Part shown: positions 18,746 through 30,753 of the stretch, one piece after another
Numbering within the stretch: the stretch's first letter is position 1
Layout: each line of letters opens with the position of its first letter
From: Rickettsia typhi
GTDB taxonomy: Bacteria; Pseudomonadota; Alphaproteobacteria; Rickettsiales; Rickettsiaceae
NCBI GenBank assembly: GCA_945877265.1
Contig: CAMCRO010000003.1
Span: 1 to 45,417, forward strand
DNA: 45,417 nt
Reading direction: 5' to 3'
Program-made: the position numbers and the translations under genes
Notes under the pieces: model-generated
Told to the model about the DNA's origin: nothing
The model's database searches: none
The model's input: only the letters and a program-made list of their open reading frames with translations

Positions 18746-20652
18746 TGCAAGCAAATTTATTTTTTCGTTTAATCTCTAAAACTTCTATAGAAAAAACTAA
18801 ATTGCATGGGCAATATTACACCACATTTGGTGTGCTTGGGACTATATATTATATTATTCCATATTTTATATGGTCGCATAATTCTGACATTGAATATCAA
18901 ACATTATTCCTTAGGATATTTGCATGCATACTCTGCTTTTATTTAGTAATACTACATCAGACTAAAATTGCCACCGCTTTAAAGCTTCTTGCAAGAGAAG
19001 GGAAAAAAAATAATCTATATAGAAGATTCACAAAAATTGAAGTCACGAATTTTCTAACCAACCAAATTCATAGCGGGTACCTACCAATCTATTGGCATGT
19101 TACTTTGTGCTACTGCCTTCCGTTAATGTCGACATATAATTTACTTGATAGTTCTCTTCAAACTACATGGATAGTGAATTCGTCTTTATCGATATTAATA
19201 TTAGTATTACTTGTCGATTGGATAAGCTTTATAGTTATTATGTTTGCCGGCATTGCTGGAGGTTTTTTTTTATTTTTCATAACTAACGGAACTTTTAAAG
19301 TTCTATATGAAGCGAATAACTATTTCCTAGTCTTATACGTACATTTTTTTAGTATTATTATAGGTAGCTTCTTTTTATACCAGAAGGAAGTAATGGTTAA
19401 GCAAATTAGCCAGGCTAATTCTGAACTCGTAGATCTTAATGCGAATTTAGATGACATAGTAAAAAAGAGAACTGAATTTCTAGACAAAGCACTAAAGTCT
19501 AAAACAGAACTTTTAAATAATATTAGCCACGAAATTAGAACTCCCCTTCAGGGAATTCTTGGTCTTTCATCAACTCTTGCAGATTCCTGGAGTAATTACA
19601 CTAATAAGGAAAGGGAAGAACAAGTGCGCATCATTTCTGAAAGTGGAGTCAGATTAATGTCTTTAGTTTCTAATCTATTAGATATTTCAAAATTCGAGGC
19701 TGGAAAGATGTTATTTGATTTTGGGAAACATAATTTAATTAATGTGATTGAAAACGCTATCGTAGAATTGAAGCCACTATGTTACGAGAAAAATATAGAA
19801 ATATTCTTTATTCATCCAAAAAATATTAAAAAATTTAATATAGAGTTTGATATTTACCGAATTGCGCAGGTAATTAGGAATTTCTTAGCCAATGCAATTA
19901 AATACTCTGATTATGATATTTTTATTTCCCTATCCTTTGTAAATAACTTAGGCGAGAAAACAACTCAGGAAAAAGCCTCTTCAGTATTAGTGGAAGTTAA
20001 GGATAATGGAGTTGGCGTTCCAGAAAATGAATTGCATATTATTTTCTTTCCATTTTCTCAAAGTTCAAGAACTAATAAAAAAGCTGGTGGAACTGGTCTA
20101 GGTCTGGCTTTATGCGCAGAGATAATTCATGCTCATAATGGAAAAATTTGGGCTTTTAACAATACTGAAGCGCCAGGAAGTACTTTTTGTTTTACAATCC
20201 CATTAGAACAAAGCCAGGCTGACCCGATACTTATTACCAAGAATACTAAGCAAATAGTCAATTCAGAGAGTGTTAACAGCAACAATAAGAAATATAAGAT
20301 ATTATTTGTAGATGATGAGAAATTTTGCCTTGTATCTGGCAAAGTAATATTAGAAAGTGCAGGATTTGAAGTTGTTACAGCTTCTTGCGGCACAGAAGCT
20401 CTAGAAGTGCTACGCAAGGAAAAGTTTGATTTAGTTTTGCTTGATTTGATGATGCCTGATATTTATGGAGGAGAGATCTTACTTGAAATAAAATCTGATA
20501 AAAAAATAGCTGATGTACCTATAATCTTGCAAAGTGGAGCTTCCGATCAGTCAGAAATACACAAAATTATTTCTTTAGGGGCTGCTGGCTATATAATTAA
20601 ACCATATAACAAGGATGAGCTAGTTTCGAAAATCAAAGATGTGTTAGGATGA
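18745..20652 (+). CDS. Hybrid sensor histidine kinase with six-helix membrane sensor (CqsS/LqsS-like layout)
   Basis: The 635-residue protein has about six membrane segments in residues 25-212, with almost no periplasmic domain. A coiled coil follows (215-255), then HisKA with phospho-accepting His262 in NISHEIRTPL, and an ATPase domain with N box NFLANAIKYS, DNGVGVP, FFPFSQ and GTGLGLAL. A C-terminal receiver (515-635) has DDE at 523-525, phospho-acceptor Asp567 in LLDLMMPD and Lys619. The six-helix N-terminus with hybrid kinase is the layout of CqsS and LqsS, which sense small ketone autoinducers; ligand and pathway here are unknown. CckA, the usual ChpT donor, has PAS domains, which are absent. 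ChpT is encoded in the same run. It is 1 base overlapped with the thiolase gene. Confidence 0.88.
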   Translation: MQANLFFRLISKTSIEKTKLHGQYYTTFGVLGTIYYIIPYFIWSHNSDIEYQTLFLRIFACILCFYLVILHQTKIATALKLLAREGKKNNLYRRFTKIEVTNFLTNQIHSGYLPIYWHVTLCYCLPLMSTYNLLDSSLQTTWIVNSSLSILILVLLVDWISFIVIMFAGIAGGFFLFFITNGTFKVLYEANNYFLVLYVHFFSIIIGSFFLYQKEVMVKQISQANSELVDLNANLDDIVKKRTEFLDKALKSKTELLNNISHEIRTPLQGILGLSSTLADSWSNYTNKEREEQVRIISESGVRLMSLVSNLLDISKFEAGKMLFDFGKHNLINVIENAIVELKPLCYEKNIEIFFIHPKNIKKFNIEFDIYRIAQVIRNFLANAIKYSDYDIFISLSFVNNLGEKTTQEKASSVLVEVKDNGVGVPENELHIIFFPFSQSSRTNKKAGGTGLGLALCAEIIHAHNGKIWAFNNTEAPGSTFCFTIPLEQSQADPILITKNTKQIVNSESVNSNNKKYKILFVDDEKFCLVSGKVILESAGFEVVTASCGTEALEVLRKEKFDLVLLDLMMPDIYGGEILLEIKSDKKIADVPIILQSGASDQSEIHKIISLGAAGYIIKPYNKDELVSKIKDVLG

Positions 20653-20656
20653 AATA

Positions 20657-21574
20657 GTGTCCATCATAATAGCTTCTTTAACCCTCATATTTTTATTTTT
20701 AATTAATAAATTAGTACCTAAATTAATTTTCAAAGTTTTTGCTAGAAAAATTGCTATACATAGCGTTGGATATATAACAAAAATAACATATGAAAGATTT
20801 AATTTTTTTAATTTAACTTTTTATGGCTTGGAGATTAAAACTCGTGGAAGTTCAATTAGTTCATTGAAAGTCCCATTTATAAAATTTAAAATCCAATATA
20901 AAATTCTTTTTCTCATAATATCTGATTCTATTTTAATCAGAGGAAGTGACTATATTAAATTAGCCAAATTTACACCCGCTCCTTCCTTTATAATTAGAAT
21001 AGATAGAATTTTTAATATCCAGTTGAAGGAAAACGTTACTATAAATCTTTTTAAAGAAGAGCAAATTCAAGTTATTGATCGCCAGATTATAGTGCAATCA
21101 TTTAAATTCGATAGCTATAGCAGAGATGAGGCAAGAACTGATCTTGATCTAAAATTTTCTTATATAAAAAACAAGATAAATAATTTTATATTCCATTTTA
21201 ATTGCCTGATTTTCTTAGGAACTAGTAAAAGGACAAAAAGAAATTTTATCAAAGGAATACAAGTGTCAAATTTCAAGCTTGCTGGATATAGATCTAAAAT
21301 TACTGGTTCAGGAAAGATTGAATATAAATACGAAGATAATCCTATTGGATATTGTGATATATCAATACAAAACCCAAAATATATAATGCCAGATTTTTTG
21401 AAGGATCAATCTCATGATGTAAAAACTAGCGTAGACGATTTTATTGGTTATATGCTAAATAAGAAAAATGATAAAAAATCTTCTAATCTAAAACTAAAAC
21501 TTCTATATCAGAAAGACTCTGTAACAATTAATTCTGAGAATCTCTCTGATATAAGGAAGAACTTAAATACATAA
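20657..21574 (+). CDS. Membrane-anchored protein of unknown function
   Basis: A GTG at 20657 starts a 305-residue protein, 4 bases after the hybrid kinase. Residues 2-17 and about 20-30 are hydrophobic and form an N-terminal anchor. The rest is rich in alternating hydrophobic and charged residues, suggesting long beta-strands (YERFNFFNLTFYGLEIKTR, then SLKVPFIKFKIQYKILF), as in AsmA-like or DUF2125-like periplasmic proteins of alphaproteobacteria. I see no catalytic motif or cysteine pattern. The protein is very basic. Its position directly behind the kinase suggests cotranscription, but a functional link is only a guess. It ends 10 bases before the convergent gyrB stop. Confidence 0.7.
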   Translation: MSIIIASLTLIFLFLINKLVPKLIFKVFARKIAIHSVGYITKITYERFNFFNLTFYGLEIKTRGSSISSLKVPFIKFKIQYKILFLIISDSILIRGSDYIKLAKFTPAPSFIIRIDRIFNIQLKENVTINLFKEEQIQVIDRQIIVQSFKFDSYSRDEARTDLDLKFSYIKNKINNFIFHFNCLIFLGTSKRTKRNFIKGIQVSNFKLAGYRSKITGSGKIEYKYEDNPIGYCDISIQNPKYIMPDFLKDQSHDVKTSVDDFIGYMLNKKNDKKSSNLKLKLLYQKDSVTINSENLSDIRKNLNT

Positions 21575-21584
21575 ATAAAAAATT

Positions 21585-24038
<2,454 letters not shown>

Positions 24039-24048
<10 letters not shown>

Positions 24049-24068
24049 AAATATATAAGCTACCACAA
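24039..24068 (-). promoter_or_regulatory. Possible gyrB promoter
   Basis: On the minus strand TTGTGG (24068-24063) and TATACT (24044-24039) are 18 bases apart, about 33 bases before the gyrB ATG. The minus-35 match is weak. Its minus-10 box overlaps that of the opposite promoter. Confidence 0.33.
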
Positions 24069-24090
24069 GAAAAATAAACCGAGGTAAACC

Positions 24091-24963
24091 ATGGAATTAT
24101 TAGAAGATTTAGTTTTTCATAAAAAGTATAACATTTCAGAACTAATGGACGAATATGATGCATTTTTCTTTGATATTTGGGGGGTGTTGCATGAAGGTGG
24201 GGATTTATATCCAGGCATCATAAACATGATGAATAAGCTTTCAAGCCATAATAAAACAGTGCGTTTAATTTCTAATGTGCCAAGACTAAAGACCAATACC
24301 TCTCAATATCTTAAAGATAGAGGTATGAACATAGATGAAAACATGATTTTTACTTCAGGAGAGCTTACAAGAACTATACTTACAGAAAGTGAAAAGCATT
24401 TATCAAGAAAAATACAAAATATATTCCATATTGGGCAAGATAGAAATGAGGAAATTCTAAGCAATTTAGATATAAGTTCAGTAGACCACCCAAGTAAAGC
24501 AGATGCTATTTTAATTACTTCATATAGAGACTTTAACGAAAAACAAGAAGATCTTATAAAAACAATAGAGATAGCTACTGCTTACAATAAATTAGCCATT
24601 TGCGCTAATCCTGATACGCAAGTATTGCACCAAGGCAATATTAGATATTGCGCAGGGTATTTTGCTAATATTTTTGAGAAGCTTGGAGGAGAAGTATTAT
24701 ACATAGGAAAACCTGATAAGCTTATATTTGAACATTGTATAAAAACCTTATCTTCTGAAGACCATAGAATATTGATGGTAGGAGATACTTTTGCAACTGA
24801 TATCAAAGGAGCAAATAATGCTGGCATTGATTCTGCTCTAGTTCTTACTGGAAATAGCAGAGTACTTATAAATAAAACAGGAATTCAGGATGAAATTCTA
24901 GCTATCAATAAGATATGCTCTACTCAAAGCTGTTTACCAAAATATTTAATAGAACTGAGCTAA
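24091..24963 (+). CDS. HAD-superfamily class IIA hydrolase (NagD-like)
   Basis: The 290-residue protein is a HAD phosphatase of the class IIA (NagD/PLP-phosphatase type) group, in the subgroup common in alphaproteobacteria. Motif I is FFDIWGVLHEG (about residues 27-37), with the nucleophilic Asp; the second Asp of the usual DxD is Trp here, as is common in this subgroup. Motif II is RLISNVPR, with Ser. The C2 cap follows, then IGKPDKLIFEHC with the motif III Lys and MVGDTFATDIKGANNAGID with the metal-binding Asp pair. The natural substrate is unknown. A GAGG ribosome binding site precedes the ATG. The convergent pleD stop is 24 bases away. Confidence 0.87.
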   Translation: MELLEDLVFHKKYNISELMDEYDAFFFDIWGVLHEGGDLYPGIINMMNKLSSHNKTVRLISNVPRLKTNTSQYLKDRGMNIDENMIFTSGELTRTILTESEKHLSRKIQNIFHIGQDRNEEILSNLDISSVDHPSKADAILITSYRDFNEKQEDLIKTIEIATAYNKLAICANPDTQVLHQGNIRYCAGYFANIFEKLGGEVLYIGKPDKLIFEHCIKTLSSEDHRILMVGDTFATDIKGANNAGIDSALVLTGNSRVLINKTGIQDEILAINKICSTQSCLPKYLIELS

Positions 24964-24987
24964 AGCAGAATATATATCTCTATTCAC

Positions 24988-26355
24988 CTAATTTGGTTTA
25001 TAAAGGCACACTTTGTTTCTTCCAGATTCTTTTGCCTCATATAAAGCTTTGTCTGCTTCTTCAATAAATTTTTCACATGTAATTGAATCATGATAAAGTG
25101 ACACACCTATCGAAACAGTCTTTTTTAGAGGGGTTGGTGAAGTTGGGATCGCAAAATCATGAGCTTCAACTGCAGCTCTAATTCTTTCAGCTACATCGGT
25201 ACAAGAATTTTGCGTAACGTCATAAATTGCTGCTACGAATTCTTCTCCTCCATATCTAGCCAAAAGATCAGTGACGCGAAGAGCTTTCTTTATTATCTCA
25301 GCAAACGCTTTAATTATCGCATCTCCAGCCTGGTGACCATAAGTATCATTCACATTTTTGAAATGATCGATATCAAACATTAAAAGAGCAACGCCAGTTG
25401 CAGCACTTCTAGCTTTACTAATTACATGTTCTATATGCATATCAAAATATCTTCTATTGTAAACACCCGTGAGACCATCTTTAATTGACAAGCTAACGCT
25501 CTGGTCTAATCCATCCCTTAAACTATCTTGATATTTTTTTCTTCTAAGCTGGGTTTTGATACGAGCTAATAGCTCATTTTCATCAATTGGATAATGAAAA
25601 TAGTCATTAACTCCAAGCTCCATACCCTTTATTACCACGCTCATATCTTCTTCTTCTGTCATAAGAACGAAGCTAGTATATCTCAATAATTCTTTAACTC
25701 TTAGATTAACTGCAACTCTTAGAGGGTCTTCCTCTGAAAGTTGACAGCTAATAATTACAACATCAGGAATATAAGGCTGATTAGTCTGATCAAGCTCAGA
25801 TACATCAGTAATACATCTTATATTCGGGGTAAGTTTTAACAAAGATTTTGTAACATTTTTAGACTGAACTATATCGTCATCTATAATCAATATTTGCGTG
25901 TCAGTGAAATTATCATCTATTTCTATAATACTCTCGCCTAGGTCTGTATTTGTCTGATTTCTAAGTTTTAGCTCATCCATCATAGACTTCATTCGCGATA
26001 GGGATTTGACTCTTGTCATGAGCGCTATATCATTCACAGGTTTAGTTAGAAATTCGTCTGCGCCAGCTTCTAACCCTTTCACTCTATCTTCCACTTCTGA
26101 AAGAGCAGTAACCATAACAACAGGAATATGAGTAGTATCAGAATCGGATTTAATTTTTTTACATGTTTGGAAACCATCCATTTCAGGCATCATACCATCT
26201 AGCAATATTACATCTATTTTTTCTCTCTGTAATATTTCTATAGCCTGTTTGCCACTTGTTGCTGTAATAACAGTATAATATTCTTTCAATAACTTCGCTT
26301 CAAGCAATCTAATGTTAGCTTCCAAGTCATCAACAACTAATATAGTAGCTGTCAT
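24988..26355 (-). CDS. pleD: Diguanylate cyclase response regulator PleD
   Basis: PleD makes cyclic di-GMP when phosphorylated; in Caulobacter it acts in the swarmer-to-stalked transition. The 455-residue protein has the PleD order: receiver 1 (residues 1-120, phospho-acceptor Asp53 in LLDGMMPEMDGF, Lys104 region FLTKPVND), receiver 2 (about 153-275) and GGDEF domain (290-455). Receiver 2 reads VVIISCQLSEED where the Asp should be, so it is an adaptor as in Caulobacter PleD. The active site is RYGGEEF (Gly369), and an inhibitory RxxD site, Arg360-Val-Thr-Asp363, lies five residues upstream. The enzyme should be active and product-inhibited. Its ATG overlaps the divK stop by 4 bases. Anaplasma and Ehrlichia keep the same protein. 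Confidence 0.95.
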   Translation of the reverse strand: MTATILVVDDLEANIRLLEAKLLKEYYTVITATSGKQAIEILQREKIDVILLDGMMPEMDGFQTCKKIKSDSDTTHIPVVMVTALSEVEDRVKGLEAGADEFLTKPVNDIALMTRVKSLSRMKSMMDELKLRNQTNTDLGESIIEIDDNFTDTQILIIDDDIVQSKNVTKSLLKLTPNIRCITDVSELDQTNQPYIPDVVIISCQLSEEDPLRVAVNLRVKELLRYTSFVLMTEEEDMSVVIKGMELGVNDYFHYPIDENELLARIKTQLRRKKYQDSLRDGLDQSVSLSIKDGLTGVYNRRYFDMHIEHVISKARSAATGVALLMFDIDHFKNVNDTYGHQAGDAIIKAFAEIIKKALRVTDLLARYGGEEFVAAIYDVTQNSCTDVAERIRAAVEAHDFAIPTSPTPLKKTVSIGVSLYHDSITCEKFIEEADKALYEAKESGRNKVCLYKPN

Positions 26356-26729
26356 TCTACCTCCAAACGTCCTAAATAATGTTTAATAGTGGAAAAGAAT
26401 TCATCAATTGACAAAGGCTTTTGCATATATTTATCACATCCTGATTGCAATATTTTCACTTCCTCATGTTTCATAGCATAAGCCGAAATTGCAATCAGAG
26501 GGATTGATTTTAAAAATCTATCTGCTTTTATTTCCTTTATCAGATCAATTCCAGATATTCCATCTAACTGTATATCCATTAAAATTATATCAGGTTCACT
26601 TTTTCTGCAAAAGTCTACTGCTCCGACTCCAGTTCGCGAACTAACAACTTCGCAATTCAAAATAGAAAGCAAATCATGAAATAATTTCATATTTAACTCA
26701 TTGTCTTCTACTACCAAAACTTTAGCCAT
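26352..26729 (-). CDS. divK: Single-domain response regulator DivK
   Basis: DivK is a stand-alone receiver that, when phosphorylated, controls cell-cycle kinases (DivL-CckA) in alphaproteobacteria and is regulated by PleC/DivJ. The 125-residue protein has VVEDNELNMKLF (acidic pair), phospho-acceptor Asp in IILMDIQLDGISG, the Ser switch residue in IAISAYAM and Lys in YMQKPLS. The Asn-Glu-Leu-Asn-Met-Lys-Leu-Phe sequence after the acidic pair is characteristic of DivK and CheY-like proteins near it. Gene order divK-pleD with a 4-base overlap is the Caulobacter arrangement, which supports the names. No DivJ or PleC gene is in the window. Confidence 0.92.
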   Translation of the reverse strand: MAKVLVVEDNELNMKLFHDLLSILNCEVVSSRTGVGAVDFCRKSEPDIILMDIQLDGISGIDLIKEIKADRFLKSIPLIAISAYAMKHEEVKILQSGCDKYMQKPLSIDEFFSTIKHYLGRLEVE

Positions 26730-26807
26730 GTTTAATAATTTTAATAAATCACTTTTTTATCCTATCAGCAGTGTAATGACATTGCAAAATAATGTTCTAC
26801 AAAATTG

Positions 26808-27041
26808 TTATTTTATTTCATCTATACCACCAGGGCCAAATGGGTGGCATCTTAATATTCTTTTGAAACCCAAAAAAACTCCTTTTATTACGCCATATTT
26901 TATTATGGCTTCTTTTGTGTATTCTGAGCAAGTAGGCAAAAATCTACATCTCGGACCTAACAAAGGAGAAATACAATTCTGATATAAAAATATCAATCCA
27001 AGAAAAATAAATTTAACACTCTCTCGGAATAATTTTATCAT
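26808..27041 (-). CDS. yidD: Membrane protein insertion efficiency factor YidD
   Basis: This 77-residue protein belongs to the YidD family, which sits at the inner membrane with YidC and helps membrane-protein insertion. Family markers are clear: [38 protein letters not shown] and [15 protein letters not shown]. The three conserved Cys are present. An amphipathic N-terminal helix (residues 1-19) would bind the membrane. It is usually next to rnpA and yidC, but here it overlaps the 3' end of mutS by 29 bases, so it is displaced from the common rpmH-rnpA-yidD-yidC cluster. Confidence 0.94.
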   Translation of the reverse strand: MIKLFRESVKFIFLGLIFLYQNCISPLLGPRCRFLPTCSEYTKEAIIKYGVIKGVFLGFKRILRCHPFGPGGIDEIK

Positions 27042-29724
27042 ATTTTTGTAACTCCACTAATATATCATGCGCCTGTTTTGGAGTAATTTCGTCTAAATTA
27101 ACTTGATGAAGCTTATCAGATAATTTTAGATATTTTTTTTGATAAATATCTTCCGCCTCCTTAAACTTAAACATATCTTCTTGATAAATGATATTACTCA
27201 AACCTTGGATTTTGTCTTTATTGTATCTTTGTTCTAATTCTTTTAGCAAAGATTTAGATCTTTTTATAATATGTTTAGGAATACCAGCTAATTCCGCAAC
27301 ATGAATCCCGTAAGATTTATCTGCGGCTCCTTCTATCACTTTATGAGTAAAATATATTTTGCCACCGTCAGATTCTACGTGAACAGAAAAATTTTTTAAA
27401 GCTTTTAAATTTTTTGCAAGGTTAGTTAATTCATGGTAGTGAGTCGCAAAAAACGTTCTACATCCAACTATGTTATGTATGTATTCTAAAATTGCCCATG
27501 CTATAGACATTCCATCATACGTTGAAGTACCTCTCCCAACCTCATCAAAAATTACAAGTGATCTTTCACTTGCTTGGGCTAATATTGCAGATGTCTCAAT
27601 CATCTCTACCATAAATGTAGATTTGCCTCCGCTCAGATCATCTGCACTCCCTACTCTGCTGAATATTCTATCTACTATTCCAAGTTTGCAATATTTAGCT
27701 GGAACATAACTTCCGATTTGCGCCATAATTGCTATAACAGCATTTTGTCTAAGGTATGTACTTTTTCCTCCCATATTAGGACCAGTGAGTAAAATAATAT
27801 GTGAGTCTGAAGTTAATTTCGTATCATTTTCAGTAAATTTTTCTTGATTAAGCTTTAAATAAGTCTCTACGATAGGGTGCCTTCCATCTTCTATGATAAA
27901 AACTTTATCTTCAGTAATTTCTGGTCTTGTATAATTATTCTCTAACGCTAAAAATGCAAGTGAAGAAAAAACATCTATCTGACTCAGAGTTTCTATTACT
28001 CTCTTGATTTCTTTGCGCTTTTTTTCTATTTCTATACATAAATTTTCAAATATTTCTCTCTCAAGAGAAACTGCTAAAGAATTAGCATTTACAATTTCAA
28101 GCTGTAATTCTTGCAACTCAATTGTAGTATATCTATTAGCTGTTGAAGTGGATTGTTTAAAAATAAAGATGGGATTATTCATTTTCTCAGCATTTTTAGC
28201 AGACACTTCTACATAAAGGCCTAATATATTGTTGCTAGAAATTCTAAGGGAATCTAAAGATGTAAGTTGTTGATATTTATTTTTTAGTTTCTCAATGAAA
28301 ATTTTATTATTGTCTTTTAGATTAGTTATTTCTAATAACTTTCCATGAAATTGAGGATTTATATAACCACCATCTGTAAGACTATTAGAAGGATCATCTA
28401 AGATCGCTTCGCTAATTAGATCTAATATCGAATTATCAAATGCAAGCCCAGCATGTATTGCTTTTATAAATTTTTCTAAATCAATTAATCCATGCTCATT
28501 ATATAGCTTTTCTTTAATCAAATAAGCCCTAGATAAACTATCTTTAACAACAAGCATATCATATGGCAAACATCTTCTCATAAGTATTTTATTAAAAGAC
28601 CTTTCGAAATCGCTACTATTTAGCAATATTTCGCGGATTTCTTTGAGCATTTTTGGATTTTGTACAAAAAAATCTACATATTCCTGTCTTTGCGAAATTA
28701 AATCTTTTGAAATTAATGGAGAAAGCAAAATATTATATAAAGCTCTACTTCCAGAACTAGTAAGAGTTTTGTCAATTACTGAAAGCAAGCTTTTATTTTT
28801 TTTACCTTGCGAGGATTCTATAAGCTCCAAAGCGCGAATAGTTGTGTGATCTATCCGCATAGACATATCAGTGGATTCAAAAATAGGATATTCTAATTTT
28901 GGCTGGTTTGTTTTATAAGTCGAAACGATATATTGCAATATAGAACCAATTGTAGCAATTTGTGAATCGTTTAAATCACCTAAAGCTAGATAACTATTAA
29001 TCTTATAATAGTCTTCAATAGAATGAATACATTTTTTCCTTTCAAAAATTTGCTCAACTTGAAAAATTAATTTTAAATCGTAGTTGATTAAAGATTTTTT
29101 AAAAATTTCCTTTTCGTAGTCTTGTTGTGAAATAATTATTTCTTTAGGGTCAATTTTTGCTAATACAGAAGCAATTTCATGTTCTTTTATATCTAATAGT
29201 TTTATAAAACCGGTTGTGATATCTGCATAGCAAACACTCAAGAAGTTCTTAGAAGATTTTATAGACGCTAGATAATTAGGTTTTCTTGAATCAAGGGCGA
29301 TATCTTCTATTACTGTTCCTGGAGTAATTATTCTTGTTACTTCTCTTTTGACAACAGCTTTATGACCATCTCTTTGTTTTGCGACCTCAGGAGTTTCCAT
29401 TTGATCGGCTATAGCAATTTTTACTCCTGATTCTAGGAGCTTGTAAATATAATTTTCAGAGGCATGGTGTGGCACTCCGCACATAGGAATTTCTTCGTTA
29501 TCTGTCTTTCCTCTTTTTGCAAGAGCTATGCCTAAAATTTTAGAGGCAATAATTGCGTCTTCAAAAAACAATTCAAAAAAATCTCCCATCCTAAATAAAA
29601 GAAAACAATCTTGATGCGTGAATTTAATATCAAGATACTGCTTCATCATTGGAGTGGCAGCAGCAAAATTATATTTGCGCTCAAAATCTAAGCGCGCTAA
29701 TTTATTTTGTATTATCATAACCAT
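27013..29724 (-). CDS. mutS: DNA mismatch repair protein MutS
   Basis: MutS recognises base mismatches and small loops and starts repair with MutL. The 903-residue protein is complete. The mismatch-binding domain has [11 protein letters not shown] and RMGDFFELF, with the Phe-x-Glu reading motif. The ATPase has [16 protein letters not shown], Walker [16 protein letters not shown] and [11 protein letters not shown]. It is about 50 residues longer than E. coli MutS, partly from an N-terminal extension of some 24 residues before TPMMKQ. Its start overlaps the upstream gene by 23 bases and its end overlaps yidD. An intact gene argues for working mismatch recognition; mutL is not in the window. Confidence 0.96.
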   Translation of the reverse strand: MVMIIQNKLARLDFERKYNFAAATPMMKQYLDIKFTHQDCFLLFRMGDFFELFFEDAIIASKILGIALAKRGKTDNEEIPMCGVPHHASENYIYKLLESGVKIAIADQMETPEVAKQRDGHKAVVKREVTRIITPGTVIEDIALDSRKPNYLASIKSSKNFLSVCYADITTGFIKLLDIKEHEIASVLAKIDPKEIIISQQDYEKEIFKKSLINYDLKLIFQVEQIFERKKCIHSIEDYYKINSYLALGDLNDSQIATIGSILQYIVSTYKTNQPKLEYPIFESTDMSMRIDHTTIRALELIESSQGKKNKSLLSVIDKTLTSSGSRALYNILLSPLISKDLISQRQEYVDFFVQNPKMLKEIREILLNSSDFERSFNKILMRRCLPYDMLVVKDSLSRAYLIKEKLYNEHGLIDLEKFIKAIHAGLAFDNSILDLISEAILDDPSNSLTDGGYINPQFHGKLLEITNLKDNNKIFIEKLKNKYQQLTSLDSLRISSNNILGLYVEVSAKNAEKMNNPIFIFKQSTSTANRYTTIELQELQLEIVNANSLAVSLEREIFENLCIEIEKKRKEIKRVIETLSQIDVFSSLAFLALENNYTRPEITEDKVFIIEDGRHPIVETYLKLNQEKFTENDTKLTSDSHIILLTGPNMGGKSTYLRQNAVIAIMAQIGSYVPAKYCKLGIVDRIFSRVGSADDLSGGKSTFMVEMIETSAILAQASERSLVIFDEVGRGTSTYDGMSIAWAILEYIHNIVGCRTFFATHYHELTNLAKNLKALKNFSVHVESDGGKIYFTHKVIEGAADKSYGIHVAELAGIPKHIIKRSKSLLKELEQRYNKDKIQGLSNIIYQEDMFKFKEAEDIYQKKYLKLSDKLHQVNLDEITPKQAHDILVELQKYDKIIPREC

Positions 29725-30691
29725 TATTATTTATAAGATGGGCGCTTTCCACTTCAAATAAAATAAATTCATCACCTAAATCTTCAAATATAAATTCCCC
29801 TTTATTACTTCTTAAATATTTACCTGGTAAAATTATAGTTCTCGAACCTAAAACAGGCATTGAATCAAGTATATATGAAAGAACTACAGGATAAGAATAA
29901 TCTCCCAGGCGAAATTTTATAAAGCCTTTTTTAAGAGAAACGCCGTTAACCTTAGAAATTTTATATTTAAATTCAGCTAGGTCGTCACATTCAATAGGTT
30001 TTGCTGTAGTAACATATTCATCAAAAATTTTTATTTTTGAAAAATCTATGTCGTTTATTGTTAAATGTTCTAAAACAGTGAGATTAATTCTTTGATGCTT
30101 TTTATTAAAAACATCTTTCTCGCCCACCTCCTCAGTTAAATAGTTACAGGAAATAATAGAATTTAAGTGGGCTCCGTTAGCCAGGAGGTTTAACTCTTTT
30201 GTGGTGTGTTTTCCAACAACATACTCTATTGTTTTGGTTTCTACGGGTTTTTTTTCCAGATTTTCAATTATATATAGTGCTTTTATTTTTTGACCACAAA
30301 TAGATTTTTTACCATTTGTGTTTAAAATTGTTTGAAATTCGTATTTGCGAGTATTTCCATTAAAACCTGATGTAATAAAACTTAATGAATTAGACCTAAG
30401 ATCTATATCTCTTGGAGTAAGAATATTTTTGGCTATTTCTGTCCCTCCTGGAGATTTAATAAAGCTTGTTATAGCATTTGTAATAATCCTCTCGGCGGCA
30501 TTTTGAGGTTTATATGTATAATTAGCTTCTTCATTTTCTTTTTTAGAAGCTTCCTCATTCGGTTGTTGAGTTTCTTCTTTTATCTTCTCTTTGTTTTCCT
30601 TGGAAAAAGTTTCTGAAAATATTTTTTGTTTTGTACTAAATACGGTATACAAAATTAATAATAAAATTATAATCGTTAAACTATTACGCAT
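29702..30691 (-). CDS. Membrane-anchored protein of unknown function, possible FKBP-like domain
   Basis: The 329-residue protein has a membrane anchor or uncleaved signal at residues 4-20, then a Lys/Glu-rich linker (about 28-58) beginning FSKENKEKIKEETQQP. It is therefore predicted to face the periplasm. The C-terminal 170 residues weakly resemble FKBP-type prolyl isomerases: EYVVGKHTTKELNLLANGAH, and near the end SRTIILPGKYL and LFEVESAHLI, which recall the conserved IPPELAYG and VFDVELL segments. The active-site aromatic residues are not clearly present. Only two Cys occur in the periplasmic part around residues 133 and 183. It overlaps mutS by 23 bases, though no functional link to repair is evident. 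I rate the FKBP idea as tentative. Confidence 0.7.
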   Translation of the reverse strand: MRNSLTIIILLLILYTVFSTKQKIFSETFSKENKEKIKEETQQPNEEASKKENEEANYTYKPQNAAERIITNAITSFIKSPGGTEIAKNILTPRDIDLRSNSLSFITSGFNGNTRKYEFQTILNTNGKKSICGQKIKALYIIENLEKKPVETKTIEYVVGKHTTKELNLLANGAHLNSIISCNYLTEEVGEKDVFNKKHQRINLTVLEHLTINDIDFSKIKIFDEYVTTAKPIECDDLAEFKYKISKVNGVSLKKGFIKFRLGDYSYPVVLSYILDSMPVLGSRTIILPGKYLRSNKGEFIFEDLGDEFILFEVESAHLINNNGYDNTK

Positions 30692-30753
30692 ATAAAAAGC
30701 CTGACTTAAAAAAATAAATTTATATCCAATTTCTTAGATCCGCAATAAATAAA

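Noticed and set aside
26730-26807. tRNA or small RNA in the 78-base gap between divK and yidD
   Set aside because: No cloverleaf arms, CCA end or strong hairpin could be found; the gap is plain AT-rich sequence.
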